Below are positions 35,715-44,195 of a stretch of 64,000 bases of DNA, one piece after another. Made by a program: the position numbers and the translations under genes. The notes beneath the pieces were generated by a model. It was given only the letters and a program-made list of their open reading frames with translations, did not search any database and was not told the DNA's origin. Positions within the stretch are counted from its first letter, which is position 1. Every line of letters begins with the position of its first letter. This DNA is from Streptomyces nigrescens (GTDB taxonomy: Bacteria; Actinomycetota; Actinomycetes; Streptomycetales; Streptomycetaceae): positions 930,001-994,000 of the forward strand of contig AP026073.1 of the NCBI GenBank assembly GCA_024349765.1. The letters are read 5' to 3'.

Positions 35715-36803
35715 TCAGGCTTCCGAGCCGTTGGGCCGGTCCGTGCCGTTGGCGCCGCCCTGGCCGCCGCGCGAGCCGCCGCCGAAGACCGTGTCCCGCA
35801 GCTTGCCGCCCAAGTCGCCCGCGCCGCCCGCGATATCGCGGACCAGGCCCATCAGCGGGTCCTTGCTGTTGCGGACCGAATCGGCGTAGTGCGCCGCGGA
35901 GTCCCGGAACGAGTCGGACACCGAGGCGTCCTTGTCCTCGTCGCGGCGGGGGTAGTGGCCGTCCATGATCCGCTGGTAGTCGCGGCTGGCCGCCCACTTC
36001 TTCAGCTCGGCCGCCCGCACGGTGGTGAACGGGTGGCTGCGCGGCAGGAGGTTGAGGATCTTCAGCACGGAGTCGCGCAGGTCGCCGCCCGACTCGTACT
36101 CGTCGGCCTGCTTGAGGAAGGCGTCGACGTTCATCTCGTGCAGGTGATTGCCGCCGGCCAGCTTCATCAGGCCGCGCATCGAGGCCTGCAGGTCCTGACC
36201 GACCAGCAGCCCGGCGCGGTCCGCCGACAGCTCGGACTTGCGGAACCACTCGCGCAGCGCCGTCACGATCGCCATGATCGCGACGTTGCCCAGCGGGATC
36301 CAGGCGACCTTCATGGCGAGGTTCGTCAGGAACAGCAGGATCGTGCGGTAGACCGCGTGCCCGGAGAGGGCGTGGCCGACCTCGTGGCCGACGACCGCCC
36401 GCATCTCCTCCTCGTCGAGCAGCTCGACGAGACCGGTCGTCACCACGATGATCGGCTCGTCCAGGCCGATGCACATGGCGTTGGGCTGCGGGTCCTGATT
36501 GACGTACATCGGCGGGACCTTCTCCAGGTCCAGGATGTAGCAGGCGTCGCGCAGCATGTCGTTCAGGTGCGAGAACTGCTGGTCGCCGACGCGCACCGAG
36601 TCCGACAGGAACAGCAGCCGGAGGCTGCGCTCCGGCAACAGGCCGCTGAGCGTCTTGAAGACGGTGTCGAACCCGCTGAGCTTGCGCAGGGCGACCAGCG
36701 CCGAGCGGTCCGCGGGGTGCTCGTACGACCGCGAGGAGATTCCGGGGAATCGCCGCCGGTCCCGGCTCGGTACGTGCGCGCTGCCGTCTGGGCTCTCCGT
36801 CAT
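35715..36803 (-). CDS. M48-family metallopeptidase (HtpX-like)
   Basis: The protein has 362 residues. The zinc motif HEVGH lies at residues 140-144 (AVVGHEVGHALSGH), and the third ligand is Glu in ELSADRAGLLVG. A hydrophobic segment after the motif (TILLFLTNLAMKVAWIPLGNVAIMAIV) gives membrane association. The C-terminus is Gly/Asn-rich. M48 peptidases of this type degrade misfolded membrane proteins. It reads leftward and converges with the SCO2583-family gene across about 60 bases containing a repeated CGTGCGGGCCGCTCC. Confidence 0.9.
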   Translation of the reverse strand: MTESPDGSAHVPSRDRRRFPGISSRSYEHPADRSALVALRKLSGFDTVFKTLSGLLPERSLRLLFLSDSVRVGDQQFSHLNDMLRDACYILDLEKVPPMYVNQDPQPNAMCIGLDEPIIVVTTGLVELLDEEEMRAVVGHEVGHALSGHAVYRTILLFLTNLAMKVAWIPLGNVAIMAIVTALREWFRKSELSADRAGLLVGQDLQASMRGLMKLAGGNHLHEMNVDAFLKQADEYESGGDLRDSVLKILNLLPRSHPFTTVRAAELKKWAASRDYQRIMDGHYPRRDEDKDASVSDSFRDSAAHYADSVRNSKDPLMGLVRDIAGGAGDLGGKLRDTVFGGGSRGGQGGANGTDRPNGSEA

Positions 36804-36954
36804 TGGGGCCTCCCCCTCTTCGACTGCGTGAGTTTCAGACTAGAGGACGCCACCGACAGGCGAATGGATGCTCGGGCGTACGCTGGCGATCGCACCAATG
36901 ACCGCACAGGCCCGTACAAAAGACCCGCCGGGCCGGTACCCGAGGAGCGCCGCC

Positions 36955-37104
36955 ATGCCGCATCCGAGCCTGCTGCTCGCCGCAGCCGAGGAGACCGCCA
37001 GGGACGGCGGCCCCGGATGGATCCTGCGCACCGTGATCATCGGCGGCGTGCTCGGCGCCGTCCTGCTCGCGTGGTTCCTGCTGCGCGGCTACGGCCAGGA
37101 CTGA
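36955..37104 (+). CDS. Small membrane protein (49 aa)
   Basis: MPHPSLLLAAAEETARD leads into one membrane helix (WILRTVIIGGVLGAVLLAWFLL) and a short positive tail. GAGGAG at 36942-36947 supports the ATG at 36955. It is one of a pair of conserved tiny membrane proteins between the M48 gene and nadD in streptomycetes. Function unknown. Confidence 0.7.
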   Translation: MPHPSLLLAAAEETARDGGPGWILRTVIIGGVLGAVLLAWFLLRGYGQD

Positions 37105-37244
37105 CCGGCCGGGGGCCGCGCCCGGAGGCGTGCGGACGCGGCCGGGCGCATCCGGGTGGAGTCGCCGTGAGCCGGCGGTGAGCCGACGCTTACGATGTGG
37201 TGGAAGTCTCTGCCCGCACCGAGCCCGGATTGGTCCTGCTGACG

Positions 37245-37406
37245 ATGAGCCTGCACACCACCGCACAGTCCCTGGTTTCCCTCGCCGCCGAACCCGGCCA
37301 CGAGGGCGGTCACGCCAGCCTCAGCCCTTTCGTGACCGGCGGCGGTGCCCTGTTTGTCCTGCTCCTCCTGCTGTGGGTCACGACCCGCTTCAACCGGGAC
37401 CGCTGA
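37245..37406 (+). CDS. Small membrane protein upstream of nadD (53 aa)
   Basis: [21 protein letters not shown] precedes a single helix ([17 protein letters not shown]) ending in RFNRDR. A TACGAT -10 box (37191-37196) precedes it; in-frame GTGs at 37197 and 37200 would lengthen it by 16 residues but would overlap the promoter. Conserved in position; function unknown. Confidence 0.7.
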   Translation: MSLHTTAQSLVSLAAEPGHEGGHASLSPFVTGGGALFVLLLLLWVTTRFNRDR

Positions 37407-37458
37407 GCCCCGGCACCCGGCCCCCGGCATCGCGCGCCGCCCAGTAGGGTCTGCACGC

Positions 37459-38070
37459 ATGGGAGAGCACACAGGGCCCGTGAAGCGGCGACTCGGAGTG
37501 ATGGGCGGGACGTTCGACCCGATCCATCACGGACACCTGGTCGCCGCCAGCGAGGTGGCCAGCCAGTTCCACCTCGACGAGGTCATCTTCGTGCCGACCG
37601 GGCAGCCGTGGCAGAAGAGCCACAAGAAGGTGTCCCCGGCCGAGGACCGGTATCTGATGACGGTCATCGCGACCGCCTCGAACCCGCAGTTCTCCGTCAG
37701 CCGCATCGACATCGACCGCGGCGGCAAGACGTACACGATAGACACGCTGCGTGATCTGCGCGCGGAGCACCGTGACGCGGATCTGTTCTTCATCACCGGC
37801 GCCGACGCGCTCAGCCAGATCCTGACCTGGCACGATGCCGCGGAGCTGGTGTCGCTCGCCCACTTCATCGGGGTGACCAGGCCCGGCCACGTCCTCGCGG
37901 ACCCCGGGCTGCCCGAGGGGGCGGTGTCCCTGGTCGAGGTGCCCGCGCTGGCCATCTCCTCGACCGACTGCCGGGCGCGCGTCGCCCAGGGGGATCCGGT
38001 CTGGTACCTGGTGCCGGACGGTGTGGTGCGCTACATCGACAAAAAACAGCTGTACCGCAACGACCGCTGA
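37459..38070 (+). CDS. nadD: Nicotinate-nucleotide adenylyltransferase
   Basis: The protein has 203 residues, starting [17 protein letters not shown]. The nucleotidyltransferase motif [12 protein letters not shown] and the C-terminal [10 protein letters not shown] are both present. It adenylates nicotinate mononucleotide in NAD synthesis. A TAGGGT -10-like box (37444-37449) nine bases ahead suggests a leaderless transcript. It heads an operon with the LCP-type gene, rsfS and a phosphatase. Confidence 0.95.
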   Translation: MGEHTGPVKRRLGVMGGTFDPIHHGHLVAASEVASQFHLDEVIFVPTGQPWQKSHKKVSPAEDRYLMTVIATASNPQFSVSRIDIDRGGKTYTIDTLRDLRAEHRDADLFFITGADALSQILTWHDAAELVSLAHFIGVTRPGHVLADPGLPEGAVSLVEVPALAISSTDCRARVAQGDPVWYLVPDGVVRYIDKKQLYRNDR

Positions 38071-38094
38071 CGGGGCTGACGGAAAGGGGCACCG

Positions 38095-39963
38095 GTGAGC
38101 GACCGACACGATCCGTACGGGCCGCAGGACCCGTATGCCCGCGACCCTTACGCCCAGGAGCAACCAGGGCAGCAGGGGCAGCCGGGCTACACCTACGACG
38201 CCTACGGGCAGCCGGTCTACCACGACGCCGCCCGGCCGCCGTACGAGCAGCAACACGACCCGTACGGCGGGCACTCCGCCCCGTCCGCCTACGAGGGCTA
38301 CGACCCGTACGGCACCGCGCAGGGCCACCAGGCGCAGCAGACCTACCAGGGTCACCAGGGGCAGCAGGCCGGCGTGGACTACGGCTACGACCCCTACGGC
38401 CGCGGCCAGGTCCAGGCCGACCCCGGCTACCCCCAGCAGTACGACCCGTACGGCCGGCCCCAGCAGGCGTCCCCCCAGCAGGCACCGCCGCAGCAGGTCC
38501 CTCCGCAGGAGTGGATCCCGCAGCAGGCCCAGCAGTCGCCGTACGAGCAGCTCTCCTACGAGGAGCAGCGCCACGGCGCACCGGCACCCGGTGGCCGCGA
38601 GGACGCCCGGCAGCCGGGCGGCGGGCGCCACGCCCCCTCGGAGGGTCCGGCGGCGGCGACGCCCGGCGGCCCGGCCGACAGGTCCGGCGGCGCCTCTTCC
38701 GGTGACCCGGAGTACCAGACCGAGCAGTTCTCCTTCATCGAGGAGCCCGACGAGGACTCCGAAGACGTCATCGACTGGCTGAAGTTCACCGAGAGCCGCA
38801 CCGAGCGGCGCGAGGAGGCCAAGCGGCGCGGCCGCAGCCGGATCATCGCGCTGTCGGTCGTGCTGGTCCTCCTGGTGGCCGGAGGCGCCGGCTACCTGTG
38901 GTGGGCGGGCAAGCTGCCGGGACTGGCCGGGCCGGGCGCCGGCCGGACCGCCGCGGCCGGCGGCCAGAAGCGCGACGTCCTCGTCGTGCACCTGCGGGAC
39001 ACCAAGACGGGCAACAGCTCGACCGCGCTCCTGGTGGACAACGAGACCACCCACAAGGGCACCACCGTCCTGCTGCCCAACAGCCTCGTGGTCCCCAAGG
39101 ACGACGGCAGCGCCACCACCCTCGGCAAGTCCGTGAAGGACGACGGTGCCGAGCCCACCCGGGACGCCCTCAACAGCCTCCTGGGCGCCGATCTGAAGGC
39201 CACCTGGCGGCTGGACACGCCCTACCTGGAGAACCTCGTCGAGACGGTCGGCGGCATCACCCTCGACACCGACGCCACCGTGCCCGGCGCCAAGAAGGGC
39301 GCCTCCCCGGTGGTCAAGCAGGGCCGGGCCCAGGACCTGGGCGGCCAGGCGGCCGTCGCCTACGCCACCTACCAGGCGCCCGGCGAGCCCCAGACCCGGC
39401 AGCTCCAGCGCTTCGGCCAGGTCATGCAGGCGACGCTGAAGAAGGTCTCCAGCGATTCGGACGGCGCCACCGCCACCGTCAAGGCGCTCCTCCAGGTCCT
39501 CGACCCGCCGCTCACCGAGGCCCAGCTGGGCAGCTCGCTGGCGCAGCGCGCGGAACTGGCGAAGACCGGCGCCTACCGCACGACCCTGCTGCCCGTTCAG
39601 GCCGACGGCACGCTCGGCCAGAGCACCGCGGCCGGCGTCGTCAAGGACGTGCTCGGCGGCACGGTCAAGAAGACCGCCCCCGACTCCACCGCCCGGGTGG
39701 CCGTCCGCAACGCCACCGGCAACAAGGCGGCCACCGGAAAGGCGCAGGTCGCCCTGCTCAACGGCGGCTACAGCTTCGTCGACGACGGCGCCGAGGGCGC
39801 GGCCCGGGCCACCTCCCGGGTCACGTACGCGGACGCCGCCTCGAAGGCGAAGGCCGCCGAGGTCGCCAAGACGCTGGGCCTGCCGGCGGGCGCGGTCCGA
39901 CAGGGCAAGGGCGCCGGGAACGCCGACATCACGGTGGTCCTCGGCCAGGACTACAAGGGCTGA
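38095..39963 (+). CDS. LCP/LytR_C-type envelope protein (PdtA-like) with degenerate LCP core
   Basis: The protein has 622 residues from the GTG at 38095. Residues 1-190 are a cytoplasmic Pro/Gln/Tyr/Gly-rich tract with DPYG repeats. A membrane helix lies at about 247-267. The external part has an LCP-like domain (about 285-420, TPYLENLVETVGGITLDTD resembles the LCP DxVGGV element) and a LytR_C domain (about 540-620). In canonical LCP phosphotransferases an SxPRDT loop carries a catalytic Arg; here the aligned stretch reads LPNSLVVPKDDG. By position it matches S. coelicolor SCO2578 (PdtA), reported to attach wall glycopolymers; the homology is from memory. Confidence 0.8.
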   Translation: MSDRHDPYGPQDPYARDPYAQEQPGQQGQPGYTYDAYGQPVYHDAARPPYEQQHDPYGGHSAPSAYEGYDPYGTAQGHQAQQTYQGHQGQQAGVDYGYDPYGRGQVQADPGYPQQYDPYGRPQQASPQQAPPQQVPPQEWIPQQAQQSPYEQLSYEEQRHGAPAPGGREDARQPGGGRHAPSEGPAAATPGGPADRSGGASSGDPEYQTEQFSFIEEPDEDSEDVIDWLKFTESRTERREEAKRRGRSRIIALSVVLVLLVAGGAGYLWWAGKLPGLAGPGAGRTAAAGGQKRDVLVVHLRDTKTGNSSTALLVDNETTHKGTTVLLPNSLVVPKDDGSATTLGKSVKDDGAEPTRDALNSLLGADLKATWRLDTPYLENLVETVGGITLDTDATVPGAKKGASPVVKQGRAQDLGGQAAVAYATYQAPGEPQTRQLQRFGQVMQATLKKVSSDSDGATATVKALLQVLDPPLTEAQLGSSLAQRAELAKTGAYRTTLLPVQADGTLGQSTAAGVVKDVLGGTVKKTAPDSTARVAVRNATGNKAATGKAQVALLNGGYSFVDDGAEGAARATSRVTYADAASKAKAAEVAKTLGLPAGAVRQGKGAGNADITVVLGQDYKG

Positions 39964-40234
39964 CGGGAGGGGCGGGCGGTCCACCGGACCGGCCCGCCCC
40001 GACCGGTCACCGGTGGGCCGTCGGATCCGCCGCCACCGCCCTGACCAGCCCGGATGTGCGATCTGACCAGCTGGTTCGAAAACCCTGCCGGGAGTGTCAG
40101 TGGTCCGTGAGACCCTTGAGGGGTACCTGACCGCCGATCCGGTTGCCCACGGGGACTGCGGCGCGCGCCGCGGCGGGGCCGAGCCCCGCCCCGTGACCGG
40201 CCGGAGAAGCAGCCCTCGACCCGGAAAGCCGCTT

Positions 40235-40669
40235 GTGACCGCCACGGACCGCTCCATCGAGCTCATCAACGCCGCAGCCCAGGCCGCGGCCGACAAGCTC
40301 GCGCACGACATCATCGCGTACGACGTCAGTGACGTCCTCTCGATCACCGATGCCTTCCTGCTGGCCTCGGCCCCCAGCGACCGCCAGGTGAAGTCGATCG
40401 TCGACGAGATCGAGGAACGGCTCTCCAAGGACCTCGGCGCCAAGCCGGTCCGCCGTGAGGGCGACCGCGAGGCCCGCTGGGTGCTGCTCGACTACGTCGA
40501 CATCGTCGTGCACGTCCAGCACAGCGAGGAGCGCGTGTTCTACGCGCTCGAGCGGCTGTGGAAGGACTGCCCGGAGATCGACCTCCCCGAGGACGCCAAG
40601 GCCACCCGCGGCAAGGCCGCCGCGCACGCCGAGGCCACTGCGGGCGGGCAGGACGGAGAGCTGCTCTGA
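40235..40669 (+). CDS. rsfS: Ribosome silencing factor
   Basis: The protein has 144 residues from the GTG at 40235, with GGAAAG upstream, starting MTATDRSIELINAAAQAAADK. The conserved core includes DVLSITDAFLLASAPSDRQV and WVLLDYVDIVVHVQHSEERVFYALERLW. It binds L14 and blocks 30S-50S joining under starvation. It has a short Ala/Glu-rich extension at the end. The stop overlaps the apparent start of the next gene. Confidence 0.95.
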   Translation: MTATDRSIELINAAAQAAADKLAHDIIAYDVSDVLSITDAFLLASAPSDRQVKSIVDEIEERLSKDLGAKPVRREGDREARWVLLDYVDIVVHVQHSEERVFYALERLWKDCPEIDLPEDAKATRGKAAAHAEATAGGQDGELL

Positions 40670-41319
40670 ACGGCACGAAGCGGGCGTCGGGCCGCCGCAT
40701 CGTCCTGTGGCGGCACGGCCAGACGGCCTGGAATCTGGAGCGCCGCTTCCAGGGCTCCACGGACATCGAGCTGACGGACGCGGGCCTGGCCCAGGCCCGG
40801 CGCTCGGCCCGGCTGCTCGCCGCGCTGCGGCCGGACGCGATCATCGCCTCCGACCTCAGCCGCGCGGCCGCCACGGCGAGCGAGCTGGCCACGCTCACCC
40901 GGCTCGACGTGACCCATGACGCGGCCCTGCGCGAGACGTACGCGGGCTCCTGGCAGGGGCTGACCCACGAGGAGATCCTCGCGCGCTACGGCGAGCAGTA
41001 CACCGCCTGGAAGCGCGGGGAGCCGGTGCGGCGCGGTGGCGGCGAGCTGGAGACCGAGGTGGCCGACCGGGCCGCCCCCGTGGTGCTCAACCACGCCGAC
41101 AAGCTGCCCGAGAACGGCACCCTGGTCGTGGTCAGCCACGGCGGCACGATCCGCACCACCATCGGGCGGCTGCTCGGCCTGGAGGCCCACCACTGGGAGG
41201 GCCTGGGCGGGCTGTCGAACTGCTGCTGGTCCGTGCTCGGCGAGGGCGCGCGCGGCTGGCGGCTGTTGGAGCACAACGCCGGCACCCTGCCGGAGCCGGT
41301 GCTCGGCGACGACGTCTGA
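40666..41319 (+). CDS. Histidine phosphatase family protein (apparent CTG start)
   Basis: The protein has 217 residues. The phosphohistidine motif is LWRHGQTAWNLERRFQGSTD near residue 14, with the second His in VVSHGGTIRTT. The conserved frame starts right at the rsfS stop: CTG at 40666 overlaps TGA as CTGA, with GGAGAG five bases upstream. No ATG or GTG fits in the correct place, so CTG initiation with translational coupling is likely. This branched superfamily includes phosphoglycerate mutase-like enzymes; the substrate is unknown. Confidence 0.85.
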   Translation: MNGTKRASGRRIVLWRHGQTAWNLERRFQGSTDIELTDAGLAQARRSARLLAALRPDAIIASDLSRAAATASELATLTRLDVTHDAALRETYAGSWQGLTHEEILARYGEQYTAWKRGEPVRRGGGELETEVADRAAPVVLNHADKLPENGTLVVVSHGGTIRTTIGRLLGLEAHHWEGLGGLSNCCWSVLGEGARGWRLLEHNAGTLPEPVLGDDV

Positions 41320-41433
41320 CCCCCGCCGGGGGCCCGGGCGGACCCGGATTTCACATCTGGGCAGGTCGCAGGCTAAAGTTCATCTTGTTCGCGGCGCCGC
41401 CGGGGAAAACCCCGGAGGAGCGGAACAAGACCC

Positions 41434-41506
41434 GGGGCTATAGCTCAGTTGGTAGAGCGCCTGCATGGCATGCAGGAGGTCAGGAGTTCAATTCTCCTTA
41501 GCTCCA
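41434..41506 (+). tRNA. tRNA-Ala(GGC)
   Basis: A 73-base cloverleaf: acceptor GGGGCTA with TAGCTCC plus A, anticodon arm CCTGC-ATGGCAT-GCAGG with anticodon GGC at 41467-41469, and a T-loop GTTCAAT. No encoded CCA; the next bases are CAA. It is identical to the copy at 43780. Confidence 0.97.
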
Positions 41507-41514
41507 CAACCCGG

Positions 41515-41546
41515 ATGATCCCGCCTCCAAATGGAGGCGGGATCAT
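41515..41546 (+). terminator. Terminator of the first tRNA-Ala gene
   Basis: ATGATCCCGCCTCC (41515-41528), loop AAAT, then GGAGGCGGGATCAT (41533-41546): a perfect 14-bp stem ten bases after the tRNA. Confidence 0.85.
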
Positions 41547-41655
41547 TGCGTATGTGCGGACCCGCGCACGGCCAGGCCCGCTGCGAAGACGGACCTGACC
41601 TGGTGGGCCGTCCGTGGCAGAATCGGACGGCGCCGCCAGGGGAGGAGAGACAGCG

Positions 41656-41832
41656 ATGCCCACGAGCATCCTCGGGGAGGTCGACGGCCTGCTCGACGTC
41701 GCCGCGGCGGGCGCCGGTACCGGCTCCGCCCTGCAGTGCCCCTCGTGCGGGTCGTCACACGTCGCGCAGGTGCTGGGCGACAACGGCGGCATCTCCTTCG
41801 TTTGTACGGCCTGCGGCCACAGTTGGAGCTGA
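41656..41832 (+). CDS. Small zinc-ribbon protein (58 aa)
   Basis: MPTSILGEVDGLLDVAAAG is followed by CPSCGSSHVAQVLGDNG and CTACGHSWS, two CxxC knuckles of a zinc ribbon like those in TFIIS or transposon-type ribbons. GGAGGAGAG precedes the ATG at 41656. Presumed nucleic-acid or protein binding; role unknown. The next zinc-ribbon gene starts three bases after its stop. Confidence 0.85.
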   Translation: MPTSILGEVDGLLDVAAAGAGTGSALQCPSCGSSHVAQVLGDNGGISFVCTACGHSWS

Positions 41833-41835
41833 TGG

Positions 41836-42069
41836 ATGGGCGCCCACAGCAGGAAATGTGACTGGTGCGGCAGCGGAACGCCGATCGTGCGCGACATGGA
41901 GCCGGTCAACACCGACTACCAGTACTGGTGCGAGGAATGCGCCCGCGCCCTGGTCATAAAGGGCGACCCGATCGAGACCTACCGGGAGCTCGACGGGGAG
42001 CCGATCTACGGGCGGTTGCTCGACGAGCACTGCACGCTCAAGCGCTTCTACTCGTTCGCCACGGCCTGA
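41836..42069 (+). CDS. Small zinc-ribbon protein (77 aa)
   Basis: MGAHSRKCDWCGSGTPIVRD and YWCEECARALV give two CxxC pairs of a treble-clef or ribbon fold, followed by an acidic helix (GDPIETYRELDGEP). It lies next to the preceding zinc-ribbon gene, so the two are probably co-expressed. Between them there is no ribosome-binding site of note, consistent with coupling. Function unknown. Confidence 0.75.
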   Translation: MGAHSRKCDWCGSGTPIVRDMEPVNTDYQYWCEECARALVIKGDPIETYRELDGEPIYGRLLDEHCTLKRFYSFATA

Positions 42070-42289
42070 CCGGCGCCGCCCGCCAACTGGCGCCCGTTCC
42101 GAACATCTTGGGACGGATGAGCACGCCGTTCTGGCGCTCTTCCCGGCATCTCCGGAGTCTTCCGGGCACTTCCGCACGGTTCCGGTCGGTTCCGGTCGTT
42201 TCCGGTCGGGCGGAACTGCCGTGAGTCTGCCCGGCGTTGGACCGGACGACGGCATACCGGCCGGCACACCGACCGGCGTCCCGGTCGCG

Positions 42290-43624
42290 TCAATCGCGGG
42301 TGGCGGGGGAGCGGTTGGCCCGCCACAGCCGGGCCCCGGCCAGGGCCAGCACGGCCAGTCCGGCGAGCGGATAGACGTCGGAGAGCAGCATCTGGATGCC
42401 GTTCTGGTGCAGTTCCTGGTGCTGGTGCCAGCGGTGCGGCACCCACCACAGGGCGAAGGAGCAGAAGAGGAGGCCGAGCGTGACGGTGGTCACCCACCAG
42501 CGGCGCGCGCCGGTGCCGGTCCGGTCGAGCGCCTCGGAGCCGAGCAGGACCAGCATCGGCACGCACCACACCCAGTGGTGGGACCAGGAGATCGGGCTGA
42601 TCAGGAGGGCGGTGGCGGCGCAGGCGACGGCCGCCCAGGCGCGCCCGCCGTCGGCCGGGGACGCCGTCGGCCCGCGCAGCAGCGCCCCGGCGGCCAGCGC
42701 GAGGCCGGCGAGCGCGGTCAGCCCGGCCAGTACGGCCCAGGAGGCGCCGGGGTCGTGGGTGTGCAGCAGCCGGGCGAGCGCGCCGCGCAGCGACTGGTTC
42801 GCGGTGATCTCCACCTCACCGACCCGGTCGGCGGCGAAGACGATCCCGGTCCAGAAGCGGTGCGAGTCGCGGGGCAGCGCGAGGGTGGAGAGGACGGCGG
42901 TGGCGAGGAAGGTCGCGGTGGCGACGGCGGCCTGCCGCAGCCAGGGGTTCCAGGCGGCGCGCGGACCGGCGCCGGAGTGCAGGCGCTGCCCGGCCCGTAC
43001 GGCGCCGGCCACGGCCAGGAAGACGGCGAACAGCGCCGGTGTGAGCTTGATGCCGGCCGCGATACCGATGCCGATACCCGCGAGCCGCTGGGTGTCCTTG
43101 CGGGTCAGGTCCCACAGCACGAGCGCGGCGAGCAGCAGGTTGATCTGGCCGTAGCGCAGCGTCGTCCACACCGGCTCGCACCACACCAGCAGCGCCGAGA
43201 CCGCCAGGGTGGCGGCCGGCCGGGGCAGTCGCCGGGGCCGGCCCGCCAGGCGCAGCGAGAGGTCGACGACCGCGATGAGCAGCAGCAGGTTCCCGGCGGT
43301 GGCCAGGGTGCGCATCGCCGGGACGCCGAGGAGGGTGAGCGGGGTGAAGAGCAGCGCCGCGAAGGGCGGGTAGGTGTTGGGCAGGTGGGCCGAGGTGGCC
43401 ACCATGTCGTAGAGGGACCCGCCGTCGCGGACGGTCAGACCCTCGGCCCGGTAGACCATGAGGTCGATCATCGTGACGTGCGCGAGCCGCTGGGCGATCC
43501 AGAAGGCGGTGAAGGAGACCAGGCAGGCCAGGGCCGCCGCGGCCGTCGGGTGGCGGCGCAGGACGCCCTTGCCGGGGTGCGGGCCGCCGGGGTCGGTGGA
43601 CTGTTCCAGCTCCAGCGCGGTCAC
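42290..43624 (-). CDS. Glycosyltransferase 87 (DUF2029)-like membrane mannosyltransferase
   Basis: The protein has 444 residues from the GTG at 43624 (reverse GGGGGAG nine bases upstream). About ten membrane helices are present. The GT-C signature lies in the first external loop (MIDLMVYRAEG, Asp near residue 52), with NTYPPFAALLF, RYGQINLLLAAL and LLISPISWSHHWVW. It resembles actinobacterial alpha-mannosyltransferases that use polyprenyl-phosphate mannose to decorate lipoglycans. It reads against the tRNAs on either side. Confidence 0.9.
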   Translation of the reverse strand: MTALELEQSTDPGGPHPGKGVLRRHPTAAAALACLVSFTAFWIAQRLAHVTMIDLMVYRAEGLTVRDGGSLYDMVATSAHLPNTYPPFAALLFTPLTLLGVPAMRTLATAGNLLLLIAVVDLSLRLAGRPRRLPRPAATLAVSALLVWCEPVWTTLRYGQINLLLAALVLWDLTRKDTQRLAGIGIGIAAGIKLTPALFAVFLAVAGAVRAGQRLHSGAGPRAAWNPWLRQAAVATATFLATAVLSTLALPRDSHRFWTGIVFAADRVGEVEITANQSLRGALARLLHTHDPGASWAVLAGLTALAGLALAAGALLRGPTASPADGGRAWAAVACAATALLISPISWSHHWVWCVPMLVLLGSEALDRTGTGARRWWVTTVTLGLLFCSFALWWVPHRWHQHQELHQNGIQMLLSDVYPLAGLAVLALAGARLWRANRSPATRD

Positions 43625-43779
43625 GGCGTACGGCTCCCCCAGGACGAATCGGGCACGGCCTGCCGACAGTACCGCGCGCCCCGTCCAAGGGCCCTCGGGA
43701 GAACGATTTGGCAGAAGGCGGGGAGGTCCGTGTAATGTAGGCGATGCCGCAGCGGGGAACCGGGCGGAAAACAAAATAC

Positions 43780-43852
43780 GGGGCTATAGCTCAGTTGGTA
43801 GAGCGCCTGCATGGCATGCAGGAGGTCAGGAGTTCAATTCTCCTTAGCTCCA
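43780..43852 (+). tRNA. tRNA-Ala(GGC), second copy
   Basis: Identical in all 73 bases to the copy at 41434, with the same anticodon arm and acceptor stem, but different flanks (ACAAAATAC before, CAGAGAC after). It has its own terminator. Confidence 0.97.
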
Positions 43853-43858
43853 CAGAGA

Positions 43859-43893
43859 CAGAACAGGCCGTCCATCGCGGACGGCCTGTTCTG
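43859..43893 (+). terminator. Terminator of the second tRNA-Ala gene
   Basis: CAGAACAGGCCGTCC (43859-43873), loop ATCGC, then GGACGGCCTGTTCTG (43879-43893): a perfect 15-bp stem six bases after the tRNA. Confidence 0.85.
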
Positions 43894-44195
43894 CTGTGTG
43901 CGTCCGGCTCACGGGTGGGGCGAATGCTGGGCTTGTGGCGTGACGGTAAGTCAAGTCCGTGTCCGCTATGGCGGATTCACTGTTCGCCGGATGGTCATTC
44001 CTGACCAGTCCTTGCCATTCCTTGGCTTCTTCTTGGTGATCACATTCCCCTGACATGAACAGTTCACCGAAAGAGTGGCGAATCGCGTGTGAGCGTCACA
44101 TCCACCGCATGCACCGCTCGTGAGGTGCCGCGCATCGGCGCACCGGCGCACCGCGTCACCCCGCAGCGCACCGCATCGCCACAGCAGGGGGTTAC
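43894..44195. other. 302-base upstream region of the S53 peptidase gene
   Basis: An A/T-richer spot (43970-44060) suits a promoter. The right part repeats the phrase GCACCG/CGCACC several times without forming a clear structure. No gene seen. Confidence 0.4.
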
